Of a DNA stretch of 64,000 nucleotides, positions 17,610 through 26,285 are shown piece after piece. How positions within the stretch are numbered: the first letter of the stretch is position 1; each line of letters begins with the position of its first letter. The notes beneath the pieces are model-generated. The model was not told where the DNA came from and ran no database searches. It saw only the letters and a list, made by a program, of their open reading frames with translations. The position numbers and the translations under genes are program-made. The DNA comes from Blastocatellia bacterium (GTDB lineage: Bacteria; Acidobacteriota; Blastocatellia; Chloracidobacteriales; Chloracidobacteriaceae): positions 23,362-87,361 of the forward strand of contig JAIBAN010000024.1 of assembly GCA_019695185.1 (NCBI GenBank). Direction: 5' to 3'.

Positions 17610-18294
17610 GGGTTTTCCATTCCTCCACAATCCGCCCGTCAAACATCGAAATCGTCCGGTCGGCATAGCGGGCATAGCGCGGGTCATGCGTGACCATGCA
17701 CAAAGTGGTGCCGTTTCGGTGTAAATCCCGCAGCAGTTCCATGACGGCCTCGCCATTGTTGGAATCAAGGTTTCCCGTCGGTTCATCGGCCAGCAGGATG
17801 GAAGGGTTGCCAACCAGCGCACGGGCCACGGCAACCCGTTGCTGTTGACCGCCGGAAAGCTGGGCCGGATAGTGTTTCAACCGATGCGCCATGCCGACTT
17901 TTTCCAGAGCTTCCAGTGTCCGCCGGGAACGTTCTGCCGCCGGGGTCTTTCCGTAGGTCAACGGCAGTTCCACATTTTCATAAACCGTCAAATCGCCAAT
18001 CAGATTGAAAGCCTGAAAGATAAATCCGATTTCGCGGTTGCGGACCTGGGCCCGGCTTGAAAGCGGAAGCCCCGCCACGGATTGACCATTGAGCGTGTAG
18101 GTTCCTTCCGTGGGCGTGTCGAGCAACCCCAGAATCGAAAGCAGCGTGGACTTGCCGCATCCGGAAGGTCCCGAAATGGAAAGAAACTCGCCAGCCTGAA
18201 TTTCCAGATGGATGCCTTCCAGTGCGCGGGTTTCAATTTCATCGGTGAAGAACTTTTTCGTTACCTGGTTCAGTTTGATAAGTGGTGTAGCCAT
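17587..18294 (-). CDS. ABC transporter ATP-binding protein (LolD/MacB type)
   Basis: 235 residues. Walker A GPSGCGKST, Q-loop FIFQAFNL, signature LSGGQQQRVAVARAL, Walker B ILLADEPTGNLD and switch His in MVTHDPR are all intact. This class powers MacB-like mechanotransmission transporters. It lies between the HlyD adaptor and the permease, all on the minus strand with gaps of about 100 bp filled by heptamer arrays. The final residues (about PGLRTED) are encoded by the array, so the natural C-terminus was probably slightly different. Confidence 0.95.
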   Translation of the reverse strand: MATPLIKLNQVTKKFFTDEIETRALEGIHLEIQAGEFLSISGPSGCGKSTLLSILGLLDTPTEGTYTLNGQSVAGLPLSSRAQVRNREIGFIFQAFNLIGDLTVYENVELPLTYGKTPAAERSRRTLEALEKVGMAHRLKHYPAQLSGGQQQRVAVARALVGNPSILLADEPTGNLDSNNGEAVMELLRDLHRNGTTLCMVTHDPRYARYADRTISMFDGRIVEEWKTPGLRTED

Positions 18295-18302
18295 ATTTTT
18301 TT

Positions 18303-18352
18303 CAGGACTGAGGACTGAAGACTGAGGACTGAGGACTGAGGACTGAGGGCCG
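18303..18352. repeat. Heptamer array (GGACTGA), mostly one-armed
   Basis: About six GGACTGA/AGACTGA units in the gap between the adaptor and ATPase genes. Only a vestige of the opposite arm is seen (near 18363-18373), so this may be an incomplete or decayed dyad. Confidence 0.85.
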
Positions 18353-18415
18353 AGTTGATACTCCTGGCCTCAGCTATGCTTCTGTCATAATCATTGGACA
18401 CACATGGTTGAAGGG

Positions 18416-19669
18416 TCACTTGAGCTGAATCCGGTCACTGGTATCCCAGGCCGACATGTCGGACAAAATGACCCGGTCACCTTCCTGGAGGCCCTCCAGG
18501 ATTTCAACTGTATCAACCGAGTTACGGCCCAGTTTAACCTTGGTGCGGGCGGCAAACTGCCCTTCCCGGTCTAACTTCATGAGGCTCAGAGCGGCTTGTT
18601 CCTGGCTGAAAACCGGACGCCCGACAAACAGCACCTGTCGCAACCGTTCCAGCTCAATGGTTCCATCCACGGTCAAATCCGGACGTGCGCCTTTGGGCAG
18701 TTCTCCTGTGAGGACGACATCCACCGTGACGGTTCCCTGTTGCACAGCCGGGTCAACCCGCGCCACGCTGCCGGAAATCATGCCGTTCCGGGTGTCAATC
18801 AAGGCGGTCAGCCCGACGGCAATGTCTCTCGCCTGCGTTTCCGGAATTTTGACCTGCGCTTTCAGGCGGGCGGGGTTTGCCACTTTAGCCAACAAGGTTC
18901 CCTGAGCAACCTGCTGGCCGACTTCGACCGGAATCTGTTGGACCACCCCGGCAATGCCTGCCCGAACTTGCAAAGCTGCCACTTTGCTGCGGTTCAAGGT
19001 CAACAATGCTTTCAACTGTTCAATCCGGGCCTGCTGTACCTCCAGTTGAGGTTGCACCGAATCGGTGGCGATAGCCAGCCGTTGTTCTTCGATATAAGCC
19101 CGGTTTTGCAGTTCTTCGGCAGTTACTTTGGATATTTTCCGGCTCAGAGGACTGACCAGCCCTTGTTTAGCCAGTTCCTCGTCCGCATCCGCCCGCAGCC
19201 GGGCCTGACTCGATTCGGCGGCAACTTTGGCGGCCACGGCCTTTTGGTCGAGTTTAGAGCTTTCCAGCCGGACCCGAAGGTTTTGATATTCGGCTGCGGC
19301 AGCCCGCAGTTGAAATTCCGTATCCACCACAGCCTGTTCCTTTTCCGGATTGGTCAGTTCGACCAGCACCGTTTCAGGTTTCACCGTCGTGCCCGGTCGC
19401 ACCAGAATCCGCTCCACCCGGCTTTCACCAGGAGCCGGAATCCAGCGGATTTCCTCCGGGACAAGCGTGCCAATGCCCCGAACCTGGCGGAGCATGTCAC
19501 CACGCTTCACGCTGTCAATCCAGACGGCGGAACGGTTCACCGCCGGTGCAGCCGGCTTGAGGCGGGCCAGTCCGCTGGCAGCGCCAGCCACCAGCAAACA
19601 TCCAGCTACAAGATACAAACTGAAACGAAGGGCGCGGTTTCGATTGTGCGTCAGGCGTGGAATATCCAT
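18416..19669 (-). CDS. HlyD/MacA-family periplasmic adaptor of an efflux system
   Basis: 417 residues. An N-terminal membrane anchor (about 16-34) precedes a barrel-sandwich half (RILVRPGTTVKPETVLVEL), a long Ala/Gln/Glu/Lys-rich coiled-coil hairpin (about 110-230), the second lipoyl half (VQVRAGIAGVVQQIPVEVGQ) and a beta-barrel region. It would bridge the inner-membrane ABC permease to an outer-membrane channel; no TolC-like gene is in the window. It is the first gene of the efflux block. The ATG at 19669 has AGGAG about eight bases upstream and lies 25 bp after a sigma-54 promoter. Confidence 0.93.
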   Translation of the reverse strand: MDIPRLTHNRNRALRFSLYLVAGCLLVAGAASGLARLKPAAPAVNRSAVWIDSVKRGDMLRQVRGIGTLVPEEIRWIPAPGESRVERILVRPGTTVKPETVLVELTNPEKEQAVVDTEFQLRAAAAEYQNLRVRLESSKLDQKAVAAKVAAESSQARLRADADEELAKQGLVSPLSRKISKVTAEELQNRAYIEEQRLAIATDSVQPQLEVQQARIEQLKALLTLNRSKVAALQVRAGIAGVVQQIPVEVGQQVAQGTLLAKVANPARLKAQVKIPETQARDIAVGLTALIDTRNGMISGSVARVDPAVQQGTVTVDVVLTGELPKGARPDLTVDGTIELERLRQVLFVGRPVFSQEQAALSLMKLDREGQFAARTKVKLGRNSVDTVEILEGLQEGDRVILSDMSAWDTSDRIQLK

Positions 19670-19693
19670 GTGGTTTCTCCTGGCTACTCAAAG

Positions 19694-19709
19694 GGCAAGC
19701 GCTGTGCCA
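19694..19709 (-). promoter_or_regulatory. Sigma-54 (-24/-12) promoter of the efflux block
   Basis: On the minus strand the sequence reads TGGCAC-AGCGC-TTGCC, matching the consensus TGGCAC-N5-TTGC(A/T) at every conserved base, including the invariant GG and GC with correct spacing. Transcription would start near 19683, just ahead of the adaptor's Shine-Dalgarno. The NtrC-type regulator four genes downstream makes a functional site very likely. Confidence 0.85.
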
Positions 19710-19733
19710 GGAAATCGATCACCCCTCCCTTGG

Positions 19734-19757
19734 TTGCGAAAAACCCTTATTCCGCAA
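19734..19757. promoter_or_regulatory. Candidate enhancer dyad upstream of the sigma-54 promoter
   Basis: TTGCG (19734-19738) and CGCAA (19753-19757) form an inverted repeat with a 14 bp spacer, centred about 60 bp upstream of the predicted start. This is a possible regulator binding site, but the dyad is short and only one is obvious. Confidence 0.35.
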
Positions 19758-20001
19758 GGATTTTCACACCTCAGCCGCCCATCAACGGCTCACTGCCCGG
19801 CGCTCTTCATGAAAAGGAACGTGTTCGTTTTTGGGAAAATCAAATCCCATTTGTGAGACGAAACGGAACGAGCCTCCGCTAAGACAATCCTCGAAAGCAG
19901 TCCATGCAGGGTTCTTCCCGGAAAAATTCAAAAAAAGTCGTTGACGGGATGGGGAAAGCCGTGTACAGTTCCGCGCTTCGAACACACCCCCTTTTTCGTA
20001 T
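19758..20001. other. Spacer between efflux promoter and tRNA-Glu
   Basis: With the promoter region this forms a gap of about 330 bp without a protein gene. It should contain the tRNA promoter; TTGACGGGATGGGGAAAG...GTACAGTT near 19940-19970 is a loose sigma-70-like candidate. Nothing else is recognised. Confidence 0.5.
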
Positions 20002-20074
<73 letters not shown>

Positions 20075-20077
20075 TTC

Positions 20078-20114
20078 AAAACCGTCAGCGACAGGCTCGC
20101 TGGCGGTTTTTTTA
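20078..20114 (+). terminator. Rho-independent terminator of tRNA-Glu
   Basis: AAACCGTCAGCGA pairs with TCGCTGGCGGTTT around a five-base loop, followed by a run of T. It is the clearest classical terminator in the window. Confidence 0.93.
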
Positions 20115-20272
20115 TTTCCGGCAACCAGCGCTGAAGGGAAACCACAAGCTGCAATTGCTCCCAAGTGTGGTACAAATATCAGCCTGCACCATGCAACCAA
20201 CGTACTGTCTGTTCGGAACAAACCGGCAGCCGGAGCGTGCAAGGCGTTCGTGGTACGTGATTGGAGCTTTTT

Positions 20273-21937
20273 ATGATGCCCAGGAAATATTTGCTGAATT
20301 TGTTTTTTTTGGTTGGTGCTCTGTTCTGGTTGAATACTGCCGTACAGGCCACCGATATTGTTTTGACGCTTCCATTTGAAAATGTCTCAAATCGTCAGGA
20401 GTACAATTGGATCCGCGAAAGTTTCACGGTTTCAATGTCTGACCTGTTGGATATTCCCGGTTTGATTGCGATTGACCTGGATGAACGGAACCTGGCGTTT
20501 GAGAAACTGCGCATTCCCAACACCGCCATCATTACCCGCGCCACCGAATTAAAACTGGGTGAAGCAGTCAATGCGGACCTGCTCATTCGTGGCATTTACA
20601 ATGTCACCGGTGAGGGGAAAGACCTCACCATCACCGTCAAGGCTCAAATCATTTCTTTGCGCGAAGGCCGCTTTTTGGGCAATGAACATGCGTTGAGCGG
20701 TCCACTCACCGATTTGCAGGCGATTCAGGGCAAATTGGCCTGGGAACTGCTGTACCAGCGCAACATGGCGCTTCCGTTTTCCCGCGAGCAACTGATTTCC
20801 CGCGCCAGCCGGGTGCCTCCGGTGGCCTATGAAACGTTCGTCAAGGCATTGCTCACCTCCGGTCAGGAAGACCGAATCCGGCTGCTTCAGAAATCCATTG
20901 CGGATTCCACCAAAAACGGTCAGGCCAACTATCCACAGGCAATGTATGAACTGGCCACCCTTTACTATCGCAACCGGCAGTATGCGGATGCGCTCAAGTG
21001 GTATGAGAAAATTGCAGTGGAGGAAAACCGGGGGCTGGAAGCCCGTTTCTATCTGGGCATCTGTCAATATCAGAGCGGTCAAACCGATGGCGCGCTTAAA
21101 AGTTTCTCGGATTTGCTGGCTCCGATGCCGCTCTATGAAAGTTATAACAATGCCGCCGTGGCCCAGCTTGCCAAAGGCAATACCAACGAAGGGTTGCGGT
21201 TGGTGAAACTGGCAGCCGAAGCCGCACCGTTTGACAGCGAAGTCCAGTTTAATCTGGGCTATGCCTACTGGCTGAAAGGTGAGTACAAGGCGGCGGCAGG
21301 CCATCTGGAAACGGTTTTGAAGGGCAGTCCCAAACTTGGTGCGGCGTATTATCTGCTGGCCAAGTCCTATGACAAAACCGACAAAGCTACGGAAGCAGCG
21401 ACCATGCTCAACGAGGCCAAGAAAAACCTGCCTGACTTCGCCAAATGGGAAACCAGCGGCAAGGTTCCGTTGCTGGCGTCGCTCAAGTCAACCTTTAATC
21501 GGGAAGCGTTCTATCGTTATCTGCGCAGCAAGGAACAGGACCGCCAGTCGGCGTTCATTGGCGGAATGCAGTCCCGTCAGGTTGAAGGATTGCTTTCCAA
21601 AGCCCAGGCTTCTTTTCTGAGTGGGAAAGATGACGAAGCTTTGGTCACCCTGGCACAGGTGGTGCAAACCGCACCCGACAGCAGCGAAGCCCACCTGCTC
21701 ATGGGACGAATTTATGAACGCCGGAGCGACATGCCAAGCGCTATCAATGCCTTGAAAGCGGCTGTTTTTTGGAATCCGAAACTGGTTCCGGCGCATGTGT
21801 TGCTGGGTCGGCTCTATCTGGGGCAAGGAGACCGGCGACGGGCGGAATCCCACATGAAGCTGGCACTGGAAGCTGACAAGACCGACCGCGAAGCACTCGC
21901 CTTGCAGCGACTGTTGCAGGAAACCGAAAAGAAGTAA
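20273..21937 (+). CDS. Exported TPR protein with FlgO/TolB-like N-domain
   Basis: 554 residues from the ATG at 20273 (GGAG nine bases upstream). A signal peptide ends near TAVQA. Residues about 25-150 (LPFENVSNRQEYNWIRESF, then ADLLIRGIYNVTGEGKDLTI and AQIISLREGRFLG) resemble the FlgO/CsgG-like nucleotide-free fold that also occurs after the kinase domain at 30.3 kb. At least six TPRs follow (for example ARFYLGICQYQSGQTDGALK and AHLLMGRIYERRSDMPSAIN). It is probably a periplasmic scaffold. It is preceded by the tRNA-Glu terminator and so has its own promoter, which I could not identify. Confidence 0.85.
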   Translation: MMPRKYLLNLFFLVGALFWLNTAVQATDIVLTLPFENVSNRQEYNWIRESFTVSMSDLLDIPGLIAIDLDERNLAFEKLRIPNTAIITRATELKLGEAVNADLLIRGIYNVTGEGKDLTITVKAQIISLREGRFLGNEHALSGPLTDLQAIQGKLAWELLYQRNMALPFSREQLISRASRVPPVAYETFVKALLTSGQEDRIRLLQKSIADSTKNGQANYPQAMYELATLYYRNRQYADALKWYEKIAVEENRGLEARFYLGICQYQSGQTDGALKSFSDLLAPMPLYESYNNAAVAQLAKGNTNEGLRLVKLAAEAAPFDSEVQFNLGYAYWLKGEYKAAAGHLETVLKGSPKLGAAYYLLAKSYDKTDKATEAATMLNEAKKNLPDFAKWETSGKVPLLASLKSTFNREAFYRYLRSKEQDRQSAFIGGMQSRQVEGLLSKAQASFLSGKDDEALVTLAQVVQTAPDSSEAHLLMGRIYERRSDMPSAINALKAAVFWNPKLVPAHVLLGRLYLGQGDRRRAESHMKLALEADKTDREALALQRLLQETEKK

Positions 21938-21952
21938 GCCTTCCAAAATCAG

Positions 21953-22073
21953 TCTGGGGAGTCTTGAGAGTCTGGGGAGTCTGGGGAGTCTTGAGAGTCA
22001 AGAAAATTTGTCACCTTATCACCTTGTCACCCTGGCACCCTGTCAGGTTTTTGACTCTCAAGACTCCCAAGAG
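21953..22073. repeat. Dyad with GGGGAGTCTTGAGAGTCT-type arms
   Basis: Left arm of repeated GTCTGGGGA / GTCTTGAGA units (21953-22000), right arm ACTCTCAAGACTCCC (22053-22070). The core carries tandem TCACCTTG/TCACCCTG octamers. Arms and core recur at 43.89-44.0 kb. It separates the convergent TPR and small Tat-signal genes. Confidence 0.85.
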
Positions 22074-22076
22074 TGT

Positions 22077-22346
22077 TCAATGTCTACGGTCAAAGGACAT
22101 GCCTTGCCGGACCTCGGCAATCGCATCATCAACCAGGCGCAGGGCCTTCGCCCGGTGTCCGCCCTTGTCATCAGTTGCTTGCCGGAGTTCGCGTTGGGCC
22201 CGCTCAAGGGCATTCAATGCCTGATGCATGTTGCGCTGGTCGGCTTTCACCGGCTCAGAAAAATAGCTGGTCAAAAAGGCTCCAGCCAATGGCAGGGTTG
22301 ATAAAACTTTCAAAACATTGCGGCGGGTAAGATTGGTTTCCGACAT
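22077..22346 (-). CDS. Small Tat-signal protein of unknown function
   Basis: 89 residues; the ATG at 22346 has AAAGGAAAAG upstream. The N-terminus TRRNVLKVLSTLPLAGAFLTS has a twin-arginine-like export signal. The mature part is a charged helix pair (ALNALERAQRELRQATDDKG, then ALRLVDDAIAEVRQGMSFDR). Small proteins of this pattern are widespread in several phyla, but I know no function. It is the last gene of a minus-strand run behind DUF1800 and DUF1501 genes, which also have export signals, though a 154 bp gap with REP-like repeats separates it from DUF1501. Confidence 0.8.
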   Translation of the reverse strand: MSETNLTRRNVLKVLSTLPLAGAFLTSYFSEPVKADQRNMHQALNALERAQRELRQATDDKGGHRAKALRLVDDAIAEVRQGMSFDRRH

Positions 22347-22443
22347 AACTTTTCCTTTCCTTTCCTGTTATTGATTTGAGGTGAGCGGCGACAGACAGAT
22401 TTCCAGCCGGGTCCGGCAGGTGACTTTTTTGCCTTATTTCTGG

Positions 22444-22495
22444 CCGCCTGAAGGCGGAACTCAAAACTGCCGCCTGAAGGCGGAACTCAAAACCG
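22444..22495. repeat. 26-bp palindromic tandem repeat, two copies (CCGCCTGAAGGCGG)
   Basis: CCGCCT-GA-AGGCGG at 22444-22457 and 22470-22483, period exactly 26 bp, linked by AACTCAAAACTG. The same unit occurs three times at 50565-50630. REP-like; it lies just after the DUF1501 stop. Confidence 0.9.
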
Positions 22496-22500
22496 CAGGG

Positions 22501-23778
22501 CTAAAGGACGCCCAGGAAGCGCCGTTCATCAATTGCATATTCCGGCAAAACCGGCTTCAGGTTTTTGTCCCCCAGATGACGGAGCAGAACCTCTGCAAAA
22601 ACATCCCGGAAATCGGTGGTCACGGCCAAATCACGGCCTTCATAAAGGTCGTTTGAGCTGAGTCCCGGCCATTTGCCATAGACTTTGCCGCCTTTGACCG
22701 TGCCGCCCAGGATGAACATATTGGAGCCATGCCCGTGGTCAGTGCCTCCCGTTCCATTTTGCCGCACCGTGCGGCCAAACTCGGTCATGGTCACCACCAC
22801 CACATTTTTCATCCGGTCACCCAAATCCTGGTGAAAGGCTGCCAGGGAATCGCCCAATTCCTTGAGCAACCGGGCCAGTTGATTGTTTGGTGCGCCCGGA
22901 GCGCCCTGGTTGATATGGGTATCCCAACCGCCCATGTCCGTGAAGGCAACCTCCAGTCCCACATTGGCCTTGATGAGTTGGGCAATCTGGCGCATGGCCT
23001 CCCCGAATTTTCCCTTTGGATATTGGGCTCCGTTGGCGACCCGGTATTGTCCCGGATTTGCTTTTTTGAGGAAGTTGACGGCATCAAACGTTTCGTGTCC
23101 GGTGCCCCGCAAGGCATCGGTCGTGGCCTGGGCATACATCTGCTCGAAACTCTGATTGACACTGCCGCCACCGGCACCGGTTTTCAGCGTAAAGTCATTG
23201 ATATTCGACATGGCAATGACATCGGCTTTGCCCTGCATGGCCCGAGGCGTCAACTGGGTCATTGAAACCGCCCGGAACGGCGTGGCTCCGGGTTGTGCGA
23301 CTGTTTGGAGGTACCGATTCAGCCAACCGTCCTGAGTGCTTTTGCGACCCGGGGTGGCGGATTCCATATAATCCTGGGCATCGAAGTGGGAACGGGTATT
23401 GTCGGGCGAACCAACCGCGTGAATGGCGGCCAGTTGTCCTGTGTCAAAGAGCGGTTTCAGGGCAGCCAGTGCCGGGTTAAGACCGAATTTCCCATCCAAA
23501 TCAAGGGCGGCCGCCGGGTTGGTCTTGTTCGGCTCGGGAATCGCCAATCCCGGACGCATGTCATAATAAGCCCGTTCCGCAAAGGGAACAACGATATTCA
23601 GACCGTCGGCGGCACCGCGTTGAAAAATGACCACCAATTGTTTGCCAGAGGCGGCTTTGGCTGTATCGGCAGAAACGGCTCCGGTTGCACCGTGCAAAAA
23701 TCCGGGAAGAAATTGTGAGGCTCCCATCACGGTCAATCCCAGACCGGCTGATTTCAAAAAATATCGGCGTGTCATCAT
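22501..23778 (-). CDS. DUF1501 protein with Tat signal
   Basis: 425 residues. The ATG at 23778 is preceded by AAGGAG at good spacing, and TRRYFLKSAGLG is a twin-arginine signal. The DUF1501 hallmarks are VVIFQRGAADGLNIVVPF, HFDAQDYMESATPG, FTDMGGWDTHINQG and VVVTMTEFGRTVRQNGTGGTDHGHG. The His/Asp pattern resembles the alkaline-phosphatase/sulfatase superfamily to which DUF1501 belongs, so it may be an exported hydrolase. DUF1501 genes are normally paired with DUF1800 genes as here. Function unproven. Confidence 0.93.
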   Translation of the reverse strand: MMTRRYFLKSAGLGLTVMGASQFLPGFLHGATGAVSADTAKAASGKQLVVIFQRGAADGLNIVVPFAERAYYDMRPGLAIPEPNKTNPAAALDLDGKFGLNPALAALKPLFDTGQLAAIHAVGSPDNTRSHFDAQDYMESATPGRKSTQDGWLNRYLQTVAQPGATPFRAVSMTQLTPRAMQGKADVIAMSNINDFTLKTGAGGGSVNQSFEQMYAQATTDALRGTGHETFDAVNFLKKANPGQYRVANGAQYPKGKFGEAMRQIAQLIKANVGLEVAFTDMGGWDTHINQGAPGAPNNQLARLLKELGDSLAAFHQDLGDRMKNVVVVTMTEFGRTVRQNGTGGTDHGHGSNMFILGGTVKGGKVYGKWPGLSSNDLYEGRDLAVTTDFRDVFAEVLLRHLGDKNLKPVLPEYAIDERRFLGVL

Positions 23779-23798
23779 AACGGTAACTCCTTGGGGAG

Positions 23799-24046
23799 TT
23801 TTGAATTCTGAGTTTTGAGTTTTAAATCAAACCACAGATGATTTGAACAAAACCTTTCACCGCAGAGGCGCAGAGAAGGCGCAGAGAAGGCGCAGAGAAG
23901 AAACCAGAAAAACTCTGCGAAAGCTCTGCAAAAGCTCTGCGCCTCTGCGGTGAGAAAAATATCTGATGTGTTCCAATGTTGTGTGGTCCGATTTAAGTTC
24001 AAAGCAGCGGCAGAAATTCAAAACTCAAAATTCAAAACTCAAAACT
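23799..24046. repeat. Nested dyad: outer AAACTCA/AAATTCA arms, inner GCAGAGGCGCAGAG arms
   Basis: Outer arms TTTTGAATTCTGAGTTTTGA (from 23800) and the complementary AAACTCAAAATTCAAAACTC (to 24046) enclose inner arms ACCGCAGAGGCGCAGAG (from about 23861) and CTCTGCGCCTCTGCGGT (to about 23951). The inner arms themselves hold tandem 11-12 bp units. The inner sequence resembles a repeat that I recall as common in many environmental bacteria. It fills the DUF1800-DUF1501 gap. Confidence 0.88.
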
Positions 24047-26124
24047 TACTTTCTTTGAAATTCCGGTGAACCCAGCACCAGACCGGTCAGTTGGGCAATG
24101 TCCGTGACAGGCGCGCCTGCTTTCGTCAGGTCCGACAAATCATCCGGACCAGTTTCCATCACACCCTCGGCTTTTTTGCGGCGGCCTTCGCGGCGGGCAG
24201 TCTTATCCATGACAGACTGGTCATCCGTGGGCGGTGCGGTCCGATTCATGCCTGTTGCCGGCTTGGATTGCCCCAGGGTGGCAACCTGAGTCGAGAGCGT
24301 CTTGCGGGTCTGGTCCGAGACATCATTCTGGAGGAAGGCACCGAAGAGCCGGTCCAAAATCGCTCCGGGTCGGGTTTCCCCGTTGGTCAACTGGTCAAGC
24401 GAAACATTGATGCCTGGAATCTTGTTTCCGGCCAGGCCGATGCCAAAATTGAGCCGTCCGAGCAATGCTCCGGTATTCACCCAATGGTCAGCCGTATCCG
24501 GATAACCTGTCGGAGGCTGCCAGCCATAAAGCGGCATTCCCAGGCGGGACAAAATCACCACCGCCACCCGTGCATCGCTCACATTGGCATTGGTCGCACG
24601 CAACGAACTGGCCACCAGTTCGAGCGGAGTTTTGACTTTGGCCCGATAGGAATCTTTGGCCAAAAATTGCGGAGAGGTGAAAATCGTCCGGTAGACCGCC
24701 GTCAAATCACCATCCGTTTTGCGGAAAGTTTCAGCCGCCGCATCAATCAATGTCTGGGGGGGATTGTCCGAAACGAACCGCCGGGCCAGCTTGGTGGCGA
24801 TAAAGCGGGCCGTTGAAGGATGCTGGGCCAGCATATGCAGGATTTTTTCCCCATCGTTCTTCCCGCCACCTGCCCCGATTTTCACACCCAGCACGGTTTT
24901 TTCGCCTTTGTCATGTGCCATTTCGTGATAGGCAAAAGTTCCTGGTGTGCCGGTATTGAATCCGGCCCGCGCCATCCCGCCATTCGGGCGATTGATGCCC
25001 CAGCCGGTAAAGCAGCGGGCGACTTCGGTCACGTCCTTTTGCGTATAGCCGCCATCCACTCCCAGTGTATGCAGTTCCATCAGTTCGCGGGCGTAGTTTT
25101 CATTCAAACCCAGTTTGCGGCCTTGAGCCTGTTTTTTCAGTTTGGCAGCCGTCTCAGCCTGTTTTTGCTCCTGTGCCTGTTCGCGTTCCAGCTGGTACTG
25201 CTGGCGCTCGCGTTGCCGTTCAAGCTGCGCCGGATTGCGTGGGAACCGGTTTCCACCGCCCAAACGTCCGCCCCCTCCAAAGCGTCCACCACCCAGGGGA
25301 TTGGGATTTTGGGGACGGCGTTGATTGGCCAGGTTTTGCAGCTTGGTGTTCATGTTGGGGTCCACCGACTGCCAGTTGTCGAGGTAAAACATCATGGCCG
25401 GACTTTCCGCCGTTGCCTTCAACAGGTCCTCAAACTTACCGAACACATGGGGACGAATCGTGTCGCGCTCGTAGCTGGTCAGAAACACCCTGTCCAGCCC
25501 CTTGCCGACGAACACGTTGAAATGATTGAGCCAGAAATCAGCCAGCACTTCCTGCAACTGCCGCTCGCTGTAGACAGCCCGGAGCAGCTTGGCTTCCATC
25601 AGTTCGCGCGGAATGTCACGCGGCTTGGTCTGCCCGTCACCAAATTTTTCTTGCGTGAGCTTCCGGATTTCCTTCCGGCTTTCGGTGGACATGTCTGTTG
25701 TATTGAGCTTTCCATCTTCACCCGGTTTGGCTCCGGCTTTGAGAATCTGCTGCCGCAGTTCCCGTCCTTCACGCTCAACTTCCATCAAATCGCCTTGCGA
25801 CATGGTGAGTGTCTTAAACTCAGTCAGTCGTGCTTCCAGGTTCGTATCAGAAATTTTCTCGGGATGCAGTTGCTGGTCGATATATTTTTCAAGCCCCATC
25901 TGGCGCACTTTTTCCACATCACCAGGACGCGGGCCATACCCCAGCCGGTTCAACACATGAACAATCCGCTGGTCACCGCTTAATTGTGCAATAGGGGCTT
26001 TTTTGCCGGAGGGCTTTGAGTCGGCCAGGGAACCAAACGGTGCCAGCACGGATGTCACAAGCAGGCAGGCCAGGACACCCGCGCACACCGTCAAAAGACG
26101 GGTGCGGGTATGTATCTGTAACAT
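24046..26124 (-). CDS. DUF1800 domain protein, exported
   Basis: 692 residues from the ATG at 26124 (GAGGA eight bases upstream; the TTG at 26139 is less likely). A signal peptide (about 10-35) is followed by the DUF1800 start HVLNRLGYGPRPGDVEKV. Further hallmarks are FWLNHFNVFVGKG, LNENYARELMELHTLGVDGGYTQ (split here), DVTEVARCFTGWGI, and TPLELVASSLRAT. The middle (about 270-330) is a low-complexity Gly/Arg/Asn then Gln/Glu/Arg-rich insertion (GGGRFGGGGRLGGG), longer than usual. DUF1800/DUF1501 pairs are common in acidobacteria and planctomycetes; their role is not established. Confidence 0.92.
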   Translation of the reverse strand: MLQIHTRTRLLTVCAGVLACLLVTSVLAPFGSLADSKPSGKKAPIAQLSGDQRIVHVLNRLGYGPRPGDVEKVRQMGLEKYIDQQLHPEKISDTNLEARLTEFKTLTMSQGDLMEVEREGRELRQQILKAGAKPGEDGKLNTTDMSTESRKEIRKLTQEKFGDGQTKPRDIPRELMEAKLLRAVYSERQLQEVLADFWLNHFNVFVGKGLDRVFLTSYERDTIRPHVFGKFEDLLKATAESPAMMFYLDNWQSVDPNMNTKLQNLANQRRPQNPNPLGGGRFGGGGRLGGGNRFPRNPAQLERQRERQQYQLEREQAQEQKQAETAAKLKKQAQGRKLGLNENYARELMELHTLGVDGGYTQKDVTEVARCFTGWGINRPNGGMARAGFNTGTPGTFAYHEMAHDKGEKTVLGVKIGAGGGKNDGEKILHMLAQHPSTARFIATKLARRFVSDNPPQTLIDAAAETFRKTDGDLTAVYRTIFTSPQFLAKDSYRAKVKTPLELVASSLRATNANVSDARVAVVILSRLGMPLYGWQPPTGYPDTADHWVNTGALLGRLNFGIGLAGNKIPGINVSLDQLTNGETRPGAILDRLFGAFLQNDVSDQTRKTLSTQVATLGQSKPATGMNRTAPPTDDQSVMDKTARREGRRKKAEGVMETGPDDLSDLTKAGAPVTDIAQLTGLVLGSPEFQRK

Positions 26125-26250
26125 AAAAAGAGTCCTCAATACCTTTTGTTGGTGGTGTCAGTGACGCCGCTGGCCAGAAGCGTAGTTGTTTTCGTTTTCG
26201 GGGTGTTTGATGCAAGGGGGGGAAAAAAAGTCTGGAAGGAATTTTTTAAG

Positions 26251-26279
26251 TGCTGAGGACTGAGGACTGAGGACTGAGT
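26251..26279. repeat. Heptamer array (GGACTGA), one-armed
   Basis: Three to four GCTGAGGACTGAGGACTGAG units between the DUF1800 promoter region and the stop of the small gene at 26286. No clear opposite arm is seen. Confidence 0.85.
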
Positions 26280-26285
26280 TTTTGG

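Noticed and set aside
18596..19882. A 428-codon plus-strand open frame opposite the HlyD gene
   Set aside because: It mirrors the adaptor gene, runs through the sigma-54 promoter and has no Shine-Dalgarno or family features.
24820..25983. A 387-codon plus-strand open frame opposite the DUF1800 gene
   Set aside because: Antisense of a clear gene with Phe/His/Gln-rich shadow composition.
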